A DNA stretch of 64,000 bases from Deltaproteobacteria bacterium (GTDB lineage Bacteria > Desulfobacterota > Desulfarculia > Adiutricales > Adiutricaceae), in assembly GCA_031264185.1 (NCBI GenBank), contig JAISEL010000094.1, forward strand, positions 1 to 64,000. The letters run 5' to 3'. Below are positions 44,366-53,030 of the stretch, in pieces. The stretch's first letter is position 1. Each line of letters starts with the position of its first letter. Under the pieces are notes generated by a model, which ran no database searches, was not told the DNA's origin, and worked only from the letters and a program-made list of their open reading frames with translations. A program made the translations under genes and the position numbers.

Positions 44366-46645
44366 TTATTTAACTTCAATTTTATTAAAAAAATAAACAC
44401 AGACATTTGAATCAGAGGAGTTGTCTTCAATCACCACCGAAACTTTTAAAAATCCGCTTTCAGTCAGTTCAGGACCTGCGATTCCGGTAATTTCCGGAAA
44501 ATCAGGGCCACTTCGGGCCAAAGTCGGTCCATGAATTCCCAGATAGGCTCTGGGAAGACAGGACTTGGAATTTTGATCTGATTCCCGGACAACCGCAGTC
44601 ACTTCAACCTCTTTCCCTTTCAAACCCTCAGGAAGCAGAATTCTGGCTGAGGCCCAGTTGTCTTTTATCAGCCAAAGGCGCTCTCGCCCAATACCAAAGA
44701 TATCTGCGTATCCATGCTCCTCGATCCAATCTTTGGTCGTAACGTAGATGTTTCTGCCCTCCCTAAGCCCAAGAGCATTATTGTACATATTTTCATACTT
44801 CCTATCTGTAATAAATAAATATTTACTATTTTTATTTGTTATAACATTAAATATATCATTTGAATCAAAAAATAAGCTATCATTCATTACGCTGAATTTA
44901 TTTAATTTATTGTTTTTAAAAATTTCAGCAGCAAAAAGCATATCCCCTGGATCTCCAAAATTGAGTATAAAGTTGGTCTCCGGGTCTTCAGCCGAAACAA
45001 TTCGGCCCATTATTCCTAAAAAAGGAGTGGCCGAAATAATATTGTAGTATGTTCCTGGCATTTTAGTCAAATTTATAATGTTCTTAAGGCCAAATCCAAA
45101 AATTACAGCCAAAATAACTATACTACCAATAATTATACATCTTATAGCTTTCTTCTTAATAAAAATAACCAGAGAAACAATCAAAGCCGATGGCACGAAA
45201 GAAAGAGGTAAGCCTATATATGAAATAAATTTCCATACCTGATATCTGTTGTCAAAAATATAAAATGATATTATATAAATTAATATAGATACAGTAAATA
45301 GAAAAATTATTGAATATATTAATCTGATATTGAGTAACTTAGATTGACTATCGGCTGCTGTATTAGACAGTTTACTGACACTCAGGCCCATAATAAAAAT
45401 AACTGCCAAAAAAGGAACATATAGCAGAACTGAAAAGTTGGGATCTGTTAAAAAGTTAAAATACTCAAGCCGGTAAACCGGAAGGCCTGACAAGAGCCAG
45501 GGACTCAAAAAGGATATTTTCCAGCCTGACATCTGTCTGGCGGATTGCATAGTTCGAAAAATAACCAGCCAGGTCAAAAACGGGGTTAAAAGCGCCGACA
45601 AGGCCAAAGAGAAAAAAACCGGCTTAATTCCAGACTTACATGCCTGAAAGGCCTTTTTAAAAAGAGATTTTTGGGGATCAGTAAAAAAATGCACCGCCCC
45701 CGCAGCCAGAATCAAAAAAACAGCAAACGGCGCAAACCCTCCTGGGTAAGTTATAAAAATAAAAAAAACAGGCAGGAAAAATCTGGTCTGTTCACGGACT
45801 GTCTTTTGGCAAGGCGACCAAGAGTAGATCTCTGTCAGAGCGGCCAAAAAGCCGAACATCGCCGCTAATTGGCCGACCTGTCCTTTGGCGATCAGATAAT
45901 TGAAAAAGGAGCCTCCGATCACACCTAAGGTGACCATGAAACTGGTCCAATAGCCCAGGCCGAAAATTTTCCGAACTAAAAGCTGAACAGATAACCCTGT
46001 CCATATTACCAAAGTCACCATAAAGGCGGTGATGGCGCCAAGAGCCATCTTTCCGTAGCATAACGCATAAAGGGCGAAAAGTATCCTGGTACCTATAGCT
46101 TCATATAATAACATAAACCGGGCTTTATATGAAAGATGAAAAGAATCCGGATCGATGGATCCCAACAGATAGTCAGTACACATAGCCCAATTTAAGTAGT
46201 CGGCACTCCCGTAAATCCATGCATCCAGCTGACCTGACTCCCAGACAGCTGAATGGAAAAAGGAAATAATTATTGAAAGAAACACCCCGGCGGAAAAACA
46301 GCTGCCGGAAACCAAACAATTATTGACAGCCGCCTGTTTATTCTTTTCCCTCCAAAACCTAGGCAGCGTAAATAGAAGCAACTCCAGTCCGGCACCCAAA
46401 ACACCTCCGTATAAGACCGCAGTCAGGTAGGTCCGGAAGTCTGATATCCAATTGTTTATAAGCCAGCCTGTAAAAACCAAAAGTGCAGCCCCAGAGGCCA
46501 CAGCAAGAGGCTCTCCGTAATTGGGCTTGTCATGGGCTCTGCACAAACGAAAGATCAGCCTTCCCAAAAAGCTAAGAGACAATGAAAGCAATATATATAC
46601 CGATGTAAATGCTAATACTGAATTAAAAATATTAAGACTTCGCAT
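44366..46645 (-). CDS. Large multi-pass membrane protein, family A, member 4 (putative GT-C-like)
   Basis: 759 residues. Family blocks are SAVWESGQLDAWIYGSADYLNWAM, LSPWLLSGLPVYRLEYF and YQVWKFISYIGLPLSFVPSAL. The C-terminal domain ends with SCLPRAYLGIHGP and PELTESGFLKVSVVIEDNS, a version of the CQKGRLGV..E end found at 14521 and 17197. An AT-rich segment at about 44780-45330 covers the linker and early C-terminal domain. The open frame extends to 46705, but the start at 46645 aligns with paralogues and avoids overlap with the preceding gene. It is closest to the adjacent gene at 46677, indicating a second tandem duplication. Function as for the other members: unproven transferase. Confidence 0.7.
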   Translation of the reverse strand: MRSLNIFNSVLAFTSVYILLSLSLSFLGRLIFRLCRAHDKPNYGEPLAVASGAALLVFTGWLINNWISDFRTYLTAVLYGGVLGAGLELLLFTLPRFWREKNKQAAVNNCLVSGSCFSAGVFLSIIISFFHSAVWESGQLDAWIYGSADYLNWAMCTDYLLGSIDPDSFHLSYKARFMLLYEAIGTRILFALYALCYGKMALGAITAFMVTLVIWTGLSVQLLVRKIFGLGYWTSFMVTLGVIGGSFFNYLIAKGQVGQLAAMFGFLAALTEIYSWSPCQKTVREQTRFFLPVFFIFITYPGGFAPFAVFLILAAGAVHFFTDPQKSLFKKAFQACKSGIKPVFFSLALSALLTPFLTWLVIFRTMQSARQMSGWKISFLSPWLLSGLPVYRLEYFNFLTDPNFSVLLYVPFLAVIFIMGLSVSKLSNTAADSQSKLLNIRLIYSIIFLFTVSILIYIISFYIFDNRYQVWKFISYIGLPLSFVPSALIVSLVIFIKKKAIRCIIIGSIVILAVIFGFGLKNIINLTKMPGTYYNIISATPFLGIMGRIVSAEDPETNFILNFGDPGDMLFAAEIFKNNKLNKFSVMNDSLFFDSNDIFNVITNKNSKYLFITDRKYENMYNNALGLREGRNIYVTTKDWIEEHGYADIFGIGRERLWLIKDNWASARILLPEGLKGKEVEVTAVVRESDQNSKSCLPRAYLGIHGPTLARSGPDFPEITGIAGPELTESGFLKVSVVIEDNSSDSNVCVYFFNKIEVK

Positions 46646-46676
46646 TATAAATACACCGTAAGCGCATGAACGTTGT

Positions 46677-48998
46677 TTACCAATCTGATGCTTCTTTAAC
46701 CTCAATTTTTTCGAGTAAATAAACGCACCTGATTAAGTCGTCAGAATTATCCTCAAGCGTCACCGAGGCCTTTAAAAAGCCGTCCTTAGTCAGCTCCGGG
46801 CCTGCGGTTCCGTATATTTCCGGATAATCAGGTCCGCTCCTGGCAAAAGCCGGGCCGTGAATTCCCAGATAGGCTCTGGGCTGACAGGACTTGGGATTTT
46901 TATCGCGTTCCTGTAAAGTCACAGTCACTCTGACTTCCTTCCCCCTTAAACCCTCCGGGAGCAAAATTCTGGCTGCGGCCCAGTTATCTTTTATCAGCCA
47001 GCGGCGCTCCCGGTCAATGCCCAATATATCTGCGAAACCATGCTCTTCGACCCAGTCTTTGGCCGCGACGTAGATATTTTTGCCTTCCCTGACTCCCGGA
47101 GAATTGTTGTACAATGTTCTATAGTCTCTGTCCGTAATAAATATATATTTACTGTTATTTGAGTTTATTACAGGAAATACATCATTTGATTTAAAATAAA
47201 GACTATCATTCATGACGCTGAATTTGCTGATCTTACTGCCTTTAAAAATTTCACCCGCCAGAAGCATATCCGCCGGTTCACTGAAATTGAAAATGAAATT
47301 CGTCTCCGGATCTTCATTGACTATAATTCTGACAAGTGTTCCCAGAAAAGAATCGGCAGACATAATTCCGTAATATGTTTTTGGCATTTTAGTCAGGTTC
47401 TTCAAATTTTCAAGCCCGAACCCAACACAGACGGCTATGACAGCAATACTGCCTATAACAGAATATCTTATAATTTTCTTTTTGACGAAGCCGGCCAGAC
47501 AAACAATCAAAGCCGCCGGCACAAAAGAGAGAGGCAGGCCTGTATAGGAAATAAATTTCCAGACTTGATATTTATTGTCAAAAACAAAAAAGGAAACAAT
47601 ATATACTAATATGGAAATAATAAAAATTACTGATATTGAGTATATTAAGCCTGTATTCAGCTTGTCCGGACAGCAGGAGGGAACTTCATCGGATATCCCG
47701 GAACTGTTACGGGCGGACAGTTTGCCGATAGCCAGACACATGCCCAAAAGAGCGGCCAAAAAAAGAACGTAGGAAAATCCGTAATCAGCAGTTTCGGCCA
47801 GTGAGGTAAAATACTCCGGCCTATAAACCGGCAGGCCCGACAGGAGCCAGGGGCTTAAAAAGGATATTTTCCAGCCCACCGCCTGCCTGGCCGACTCCAG
47901 AGTTCGGACACAGACCCGCCAGGACAAAAAAGGGACCAGGGCCACGGACAGAGCCAAAGATAAAAAGACCGGCTTAAGCCCGGATACAGCAGACTCAAAG
48001 GCTCTTTTGAAAAAGGAATTTTGAGGGGCGGTAAAAAAATGGACCGCCCCGGCCGCCAGAGACAAAAAAGCGGCAAATGCCGCAAACCCGCCCTGGTAGA
48101 CCATAAAAAGACAAAACACCGGAATGAAAAATCTGACCTGGTCCCCGGCTGTTTTCTGGCCGGACGGCCAGGAGTAAATTTCAGTCAGAGCAGCCATAAA
48201 GGCGGCTGTAGCCGCCAACTGACCGACCAGTCCTTTGGCGATTAAATAATTGAAAAAAGCCCCGCCGATCACCCCAAGGGTTAAAAACAGACTGATCCAA
48301 AAGCCCAGGCCGAAAATTTTTCGGACCAGAAGCTGGACAGATAAGCCTGACCAAATGACCGCAGTCAGCATAAAGGCTGAAATTGCCTTCAAGGCCGTCT
48401 CACCGGAAGACAGAGAGTAAAGCGCGAAAATTATATGAGTTCCGATGGAATCATAGAACATGACCTGTTCGTTATAGGAAAGATGAAAAGAGTCCGGATT
48501 AACATAACCCAGCCAGTAATCAGTCACCAAAGCCCAATTGAAGTAATCGGTGCTCCCAAAAAGCCAGACATCCAGCCGGCCCGACTCCCAGACAGCCGCC
48601 TGAAAAAAAGCCAGAATTAAGGAAAGAATTACTCCGGCCGAAAAACAGCTGCATGAGGCCAGCAGTCTTTTGATCTCACCCGGCTTATTCCGCTGAGACC
48701 AAAACTCAGGCAGCTTAAGAAAAAAAATCTCCAGCCCGGCGCCGAAAATTCCGCCGTAATAGACCGATGTCAGATAGCCCCGATAGTTCAATATCCAGCC
48801 GTTTATGAGCCAGCCGGCAAAAACCAAAAAAGCCGCCCCGGCCACCACAGACAGGGGATGGCCGTACTCAGGCTTATCCTTAACTTTGGCCAGACCCAGA
48901 ACCAGACGCCCCCAAAAGCTTAAGGCCGATGTTAGCAGCATATATACTGATGTGAATGACAGCATACAATATAATATATTTATATAATAATTCTGCAT
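46677..48998 (-). CDS. Large multi-pass membrane protein, family A, member 5 (putative GT-C-like)
   Basis: 773 residues, very similar to the next gene downstream. It has SAVWESG-type QAAVWESGRLDVWLFGSTDYFNWAL, YWLGYVNPDSFHLSYNE, FLSPWLLSGLPVYRPEYF, YQVWKFISYTGLPLSFVPAAL and the ending CQPRAYLGIHGPAFARSGPDYPEI. Base composition is closer to the chromosomal average than in the other copies, so this may be the least-drifted member. It ends 31 bp before the downstream paralogue begins and is probably co-transcribed with it. The upstream 890 bp lead to the third pilin gene, which is divergent. Confidence 0.72.
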   Translation of the reverse strand: MQNYYINILYCMLSFTSVYMLLTSALSFWGRLVLGLAKVKDKPEYGHPLSVVAGAAFLVFAGWLINGWILNYRGYLTSVYYGGIFGAGLEIFFLKLPEFWSQRNKPGEIKRLLASCSCFSAGVILSLILAFFQAAVWESGRLDVWLFGSTDYFNWALVTDYWLGYVNPDSFHLSYNEQVMFYDSIGTHIIFALYSLSSGETALKAISAFMLTAVIWSGLSVQLLVRKIFGLGFWISLFLTLGVIGGAFFNYLIAKGLVGQLAATAAFMAALTEIYSWPSGQKTAGDQVRFFIPVFCLFMVYQGGFAAFAAFLSLAAGAVHFFTAPQNSFFKRAFESAVSGLKPVFLSLALSVALVPFLSWRVCVRTLESARQAVGWKISFLSPWLLSGLPVYRPEYFTSLAETADYGFSYVLFLAALLGMCLAIGKLSARNSSGISDEVPSCCPDKLNTGLIYSISVIFIISILVYIVSFFVFDNKYQVWKFISYTGLPLSFVPAALIVCLAGFVKKKIIRYSVIGSIAVIAVCVGFGLENLKNLTKMPKTYYGIMSADSFLGTLVRIIVNEDPETNFIFNFSEPADMLLAGEIFKGSKISKFSVMNDSLYFKSNDVFPVINSNNSKYIFITDRDYRTLYNNSPGVREGKNIYVAAKDWVEEHGFADILGIDRERRWLIKDNWAAARILLPEGLRGKEVRVTVTLQERDKNPKSCQPRAYLGIHGPAFARSGPDYPEIYGTAGPELTKDGFLKASVTLEDNSDDLIRCVYLLEKIEVKEASDW

Positions 48999-49660
48999 TA
49001 TGTCAGACTGCGCTCAGGGTCAGGAGTCACAGGGAAACCGAGGCAAAAGGATAAATTTATTAACCGGTTTAAATTCATATGTCCCTGGACCCGGCAGAAA
49101 AAACTTAAATAAAATTTATCATAAATCTAAGACAAAACCTGACATGGGACATTCAGTCAACCCGGGCCAAAAACAATGCCATAGATTTAACTACATGATC
49201 AGGCCTTTCGTATAATAACAAGATTAACTTTACGGTCAAGAATTATTTTTGTTCATTTATTATGTCAAACATTACTCCGGTGTTTTATTACTGGGCTCAC
49301 CTGAAGTCAAAAAGACAGGATCCAAAATAACCCAGAACCAAATCGACGGCCTGAAGCTGACCGTAAGAGAACGAGCCGACCTCACAGCATGACTGCATAT
49401 CCGGTCCGCCCTGAAAGGAAACTGCCAGGACGATCCGGGTGCGCATCCGCGGGCGCAATAAGTCCTGTATTTTCTCACAAATAAAAACAGGTAAGGCAGT
49501 AAAATGAAGAGAGATGAGAAATAAAATCAAAGCAATACATTTTTACGCGGAATAAGTAATATTAATACGTGTTGTTCTTGTTTTGTGCGCTATTCCGGTC
49601 AGTCCGGAAAAGAATTCACCGCTAAAGACAGAAACAGTAAAATGAGAAAAGAGAAAAATA
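48999..49660. other. Divergent intergenic region between membrane gene and pilin copy 3
   Basis: About 660 bp before the pilin promoter. It holds only short open frames with no ribosome site. A minus-strand stretch around 49300-49430 reads GGPDMQSCCEVGSFSYGQLQ and may be a gene remnant, but I cannot link it to a family. Confidence 0.35.
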
Positions 49661-49689
49661 TTGACTGGAATTGTCAACTCAGCTAGAAT
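49661..49689 (+). promoter_or_regulatory. Sigma-70 type promoter of pilin copy 3
   Basis: TTGACT (49661-49666), a 17-bp spacer and TAGAAT (49684-49689) match the -35/-10 consensus in 10 of 12 positions. No -24/-12 site with correct spacing is seen in the 350 bp before this pilin, unlike the other two. Confidence 0.55.
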
Positions 49690-49887
49690 TAGTTCAGCCC
49701 TTTTTATCACTACTAAAAAATGGGTAATGATATATCTGGCCGCTATCCGGAAGCGGTCAAAAAGAAACCCAAAATTAAAGGGCAGGTTTATTGAGCGTGA
49801 CCATCCGCGCTCCTGGTCTTTAAATGTTCTAGCCTTAGTTTTAACTGGGCAGTACGGCCTCAGGGCAAAATTTTTTTCGGAGTCCAA

Positions 49888-50340
49888 ATGATCTCTAGCC
49901 TGCAGCAAAACAAGAAGCGCCAAGGCTTCACTCTAATCGAACTTCTGGTCGTTGTGACCATCATCGGCATTCTTTCTTCCATCGCTGTCCCTCAGTACGC
50001 CCGTTACCGTAAGGGCGCTCAAGATAACGCCGCTCAAGCCGCTTACCATGCCATTGCTATGGCTCAGGAGGCTTACTTCACCCAGAGGAACCATTACTCA
50101 ACCGAGTATTCCGGAGCCTCCGGCAGCACTCAAAGCCTGGTTCTGCAAGCCGGTCTGGTCCGCGACCAGAACATAAGCTACGGAGCAATCACTCTGACCA
50201 CCAACGGCAACACCGGCATGCCGGGCTTCGTCTTTGATGTTCAGCACGCGGCCCCGGGCACAACTCGTTATCACTATGACAGCGCCAGTTCCAGAACCGT
50301 CACCACAAACACCGTTTCGCTGACTCAAGCCTGGAGCTGA
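49888..50340 (+). CDS. pilA: Type IV pilin (PilA-like), copy 3
   Basis: 150 residues. Leader MISSLQQNKKRQG precedes FTLIELLVVVTIIGILSSIA. The mature part nearly repeats copy 1 ([57 protein letters not shown]) and again has no cysteine and a Ser/Thr-rich end. The 50 bp before the ATG also resemble the leader of copy 1 (TTTTAACTGGG, then GGCAAAAT, then GGAGTC). Promoter type differs from copy 1. A strong terminator follows. Confidence 0.95.
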   Translation: MISSLQQNKKRQGFTLIELLVVVTIIGILSSIAVPQYARYRKGAQDNAAQAAYHAIAMAQEAYFTQRNHYSTEYSGASGSTQSLVLQAGLVRDQNISYGAITLTTNGNTGMPGFVFDVQHAAPGTTRYHYDSASSRTVTTNTVSLTQAWS

Positions 50341-50364
50341 GATTTACGGCCAGCTGGCTTAATT

Positions 50365-50420
50365 AGGGCGGAACTCCTGTAACTTATAATTAAAGGAGTT
50401 CCGCCCTTATTTTATTTATC
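50365..50420 (+). terminator. Rho-independent terminator of pilin copy 3
   Basis: AGGGCGGAACTCCT (50365-50378) pairs perfectly with AGGAGTTCCGCCCT (50394-50407), followed by TATTTTATTTAT. Confidence 0.92.
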
Positions 50421-50663
50421 ATTCGCAAAAAATATGATGATTCTGAAAAGCCTTCAGGACATAAGTCACATTCAAGTGATCATACAGCTGATATTAAGAA
50501 TATCCGGATAGAATCCTACTTAAATTTTCTTACTTTTCAAACAATAAGACATAGTCAGGTCTTTTATATTTCGCTGCTATATCTTTTTTACTGCCTGCCT
50601 GAACGTCCTTAAAGAGACTTTTTTCTCCGTTTTTGTTACAGCTCAAAAGCAGCAGTTTCAGAG

Positions 50664-51557
50664 TCAGTCCCAGGGCCTTTTGATCTCCAGCAGGTCTAAA
50701 AAGCGCTCCATATGAAATGACCAGAGCGGCTGACTGACCCCAAAGACCTGACGAAACCTGCTGTTGTCCAGAACCGAGTTGTGAGGTCTTCTAGCCGGAT
50801 AAGCCGGAAGCTGTCCGGTCACAGGCCTGATATTCTCCGGGTTCAGCTTATGAGGCCAGGATCTTTTAGCTGCCTCCCGGACCAGATACTGGGCCAGCTC
50901 ATGCCAGCTGACCTGTCCTCCGGCCGTAAGATTATAAAGCCCGTACTCCCGAGGCCCGCCAAAGACAGCTGAAAAAGAGGCCAGAGCTAAAAAATCGGCT
51001 GATGTGGGGGCGCCTACCTGATCGCTGACCACCTCCAGACTGTCTTTGGTCCGGGCCAGCTTAAGAATGGTTTTGGGAAAATTGGAGCCGTAAAAGCTGT
51101 AGACCCAGCTCGTCCTGAAGACATAGCATTTTCCGGCCAGACCGAGGATGGCTTCATCTGCGGCCAGTTTGCTCCGGCCGTAGACATTTAAAGGATTGGG
51201 CTGATCGGTTTCCAGATAGGCGCCTTTCTTCTCTCCGTCAAAAACGTAATCTGTGGAATAGTGAATTAAGGCGGCTCCATTGGCGGCCGCCCATTCGGCT
51301 AAGAGCTGAGGCGAGAGGGCGTTTATCCGGAAAACCAAATCCTCTTCTTTTTCGGCTGCGTCTATCCGGGTGTAAGCCGCCGTATTAAAGATAAAATCCG
51401 GCTTAATCCCGTCTAAAAGCTTCGGCAAAGACCTGGGGCTGGCCAGGTCAGCTTCTTTTCGGCCCCAGATGTCCACCCGGCCTTTTAAAGGCAGAATTCC
51501 GGCCAGAGCCGTCCCCAGCTGCCCCTGGCCGATCAGCAGAATCCTAGGCTCCGGCAC
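50664..51557 (-). CDS. rmlD: dTDP-4-dehydrorhamnose reductase (RmlD/RfbD)
   Basis: Last enzyme of dTDP-L-rhamnose synthesis. 297 residues. The Rossmann start is LLIGQGQLGTALA, then NTAAYTRIDAAEKEE, HYSTDYVFDGEKKGAY and the catalytic YGRSK. FRTSWVYSFYGSNFPKTIL and GLYNLTAGGQVSWHELA are typical of RmlD. Its start lies 3 bp after the gltD stop, so it appears to be the last gene of the gltB-gltD transcript, an unusual place. No rmlA, rmlB or rmlC is seen in the window. Confidence 0.9.
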   Translation of the reverse strand: MPEPRILLIGQGQLGTALAGILPLKGRVDIWGRKEADLASPRSLPKLLDGIKPDFIFNTAAYTRIDAAEKEEDLVFRINALSPQLLAEWAAANGAALIHYSTDYVFDGEKKGAYLETDQPNPLNVYGRSKLAADEAILGLAGKCYVFRTSWVYSFYGSNFPKTILKLARTKDSLEVVSDQVGAPTSADFLALASFSAVFGGPREYGLYNLTAGGQVSWHELAQYLVREAAKRSWPHKLNPENIRPVTGQLPAYPARRPHNSVLDNSRFRQVFGVSQPLWSFHMERFLDLLEIKRPWD

Positions 51558-51560
51558 GCC

Positions 51561-52955
51561 TTAAACCGCCTGACCTAAAGATCTTCTGTCAGTCCGGCAA
51601 TCCTCCAGGACTGTTCCGGCCACCTTCAGACCGTCACTGATGGCCCTGACCACTAAAGACGGTCCGTTGGCCGCATCCCCGGCTGCGTACAGTCCGGGAG
51701 CCAGCCGGCCGGAGCTGTCGGCTTTCAGGTCACGGGCCCGGGTCAGATGGCCCGGCTCCGGGCCGGTAAAGCCCATGGCCAGTAAGACGAGATCAGCCTC
51801 AACAATGAATTCCGAGCCTTCCCTGGGCACGGGCCTTATTAAGCGGCCCCCTTCCTCGAGCCATTTCACTTCCAGAGCTTTCAGCGATCCCAGCCGCTCG
51901 GGCGAGCTGCGGTCCGGCAAAAACTCCAGGGTACTGATATTCCAGCGCCTTATGCCTCCCTCCTCGTGGCTTGAGGAAGTTCTTAAGGTTCTGGGCCACT
52001 GGGGCCAGGGATTGTCCGGAGCTCTGCCGGCAGGCGGCTTGGGCATAATCTCGAACTGGGAAACTTCCACCGCTCCCTGACGCCAGGCAGTGCCGATGCA
52101 GTCGCTGCCTGTGTCCCCGCCGCCGATGACCGCAACTTTCCGGCCAAAAGCGTTTAAATCAGGCGGCAAGGCCATTTCCTCCCCGCCGTTGACCCGGTTC
52201 TGGGCCGACAGATAATCGGCGGCGAAATGGATGCCCTTAAGATCCCGGCCGGGTATGGGCAGATCTCTTTTTTTTCTGGCCCCGATGGCTAATATGATGA
52301 CCTCGTGGCGTTTGCGGAGGAGCCTTTCCGAGATGTCAAGGCCGGCCTCCACCCCGCAGATGAAATTAACTCCCTCGGCCATCATAAGTTCCAGCCGCCG
52401 GTCAATGACTTCCTTCTCCAGCTTAAAATCGGGAATGCCGTACCTTAAAAAACCGCCGGCCCGGGCGTCTTTCTCGTAGACCGTCACTGTGGCCCCGGCC
52501 CTGGAAAGAGCAGAAGCGGCGGCCAGTCCGGCCGGACCGCTGCCGATTATGCCCACCGAAAGGTCCAGAGCGGCTTTAGGAGCCCGGCGTCTGATCAGAC
52601 CCTGGGCAAAACCTCTTTCAATGACCTCAAGCTCGGCCAGTCTGGCCGGAACCGGCGCTTCGTGGAGACCCTGGACACAGGAACCCTCGCATAAAGCCGG
52701 ACAGACTCTGCCGGTAAATTCCGGAAAAGGATTGGTCTCCAGAAGCCGGCCCAGCGCCCTGGCCAGGCGGCCTGAAGAGGCGTTGGAATTGATTTCGGGA
52801 ATTAGATTGCCCAAAGGGCAGCCCGCAGCGTGACAAAAAGGAATGCCGCAGTCCTGGCAGCGGGCCAGTTCCTTCCGGAAAGCCGCCTCGTTCAAGCGCA
52901 GCTCCACCGGCCGGAAGTCCCGGAGCCGTTCTGTTATCGGTCTGTATTCGCTCAT
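51561..52955 (-). CDS. gltD: Glutamate synthase small subunit (GltD)
   Basis: 464 residues. It delivers electrons from NADPH through FAD and two 4Fe-4S clusters to the large subunit. The N-terminal cluster cysteines are in CQDCGIPFCHAAGCPLGN and CPALCEGSCV. The FAD loop is VGIIGSGPAGLAAA with VTVYEKDARAGGFLRYGIP. The NADP loop is KVAVIGGGDTGSDCIGTAWRQGA, and the C-terminal FAD segment GLYAAGDAANGPSLVVRAISDG closes the protein. It follows gltB by 75 bp and precedes rmlD by 3 bp. Confidence 0.95.
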   Translation of the reverse strand: MSEYRPITERLRDFRPVELRLNEAAFRKELARCQDCGIPFCHAAGCPLGNLIPEINSNASSGRLARALGRLLETNPFPEFTGRVCPALCEGSCVQGLHEAPVPARLAELEVIERGFAQGLIRRRAPKAALDLSVGIIGSGPAGLAAASALSRAGATVTVYEKDARAGGFLRYGIPDFKLEKEVIDRRLELMMAEGVNFICGVEAGLDISERLLRKRHEVIILAIGARKKRDLPIPGRDLKGIHFAADYLSAQNRVNGGEEMALPPDLNAFGRKVAVIGGGDTGSDCIGTAWRQGAVEVSQFEIMPKPPAGRAPDNPWPQWPRTLRTSSSHEEGGIRRWNISTLEFLPDRSSPERLGSLKALEVKWLEEGGRLIRPVPREGSEFIVEADLVLLAMGFTGPEPGHLTRARDLKADSSGRLAPGLYAAGDAANGPSLVVRAISDGLKVAGTVLEDCRTDRRSLGQAV

Positions 52956-53030
52956 AGATTATCCAAAATATCGCCTTAAGGTTTAGCAGCTCAAAACGGG
53001 ACCGGACTCTGACCCGAAACGAAGAGGCTC

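Noticed and set aside
49838-49887. Possible c-di-GMP (GEMM) riboswitch in the pilin leaders, because of CAGGGCAAAA
   Set aside because: Only a short piece resembles the consensus; the second conserved segment (GGGACGCAAAGC-like) and tetraloop receptor are absent, and the distance to the ATG is too small.
49543-49923. 126-codon minus-strand open frame overlapping the third pilin start
   Set aside because: Overlaps the pilin promoter and leader, has no family and no ribosome site.
51640-52833. Long plus-strand open frames opposite gltD (and similar ones opposite gltB and glnN)
   Set aside because: They mirror GC-rich coding sequence of clearly recognised minus-strand genes and show no domain of their own.
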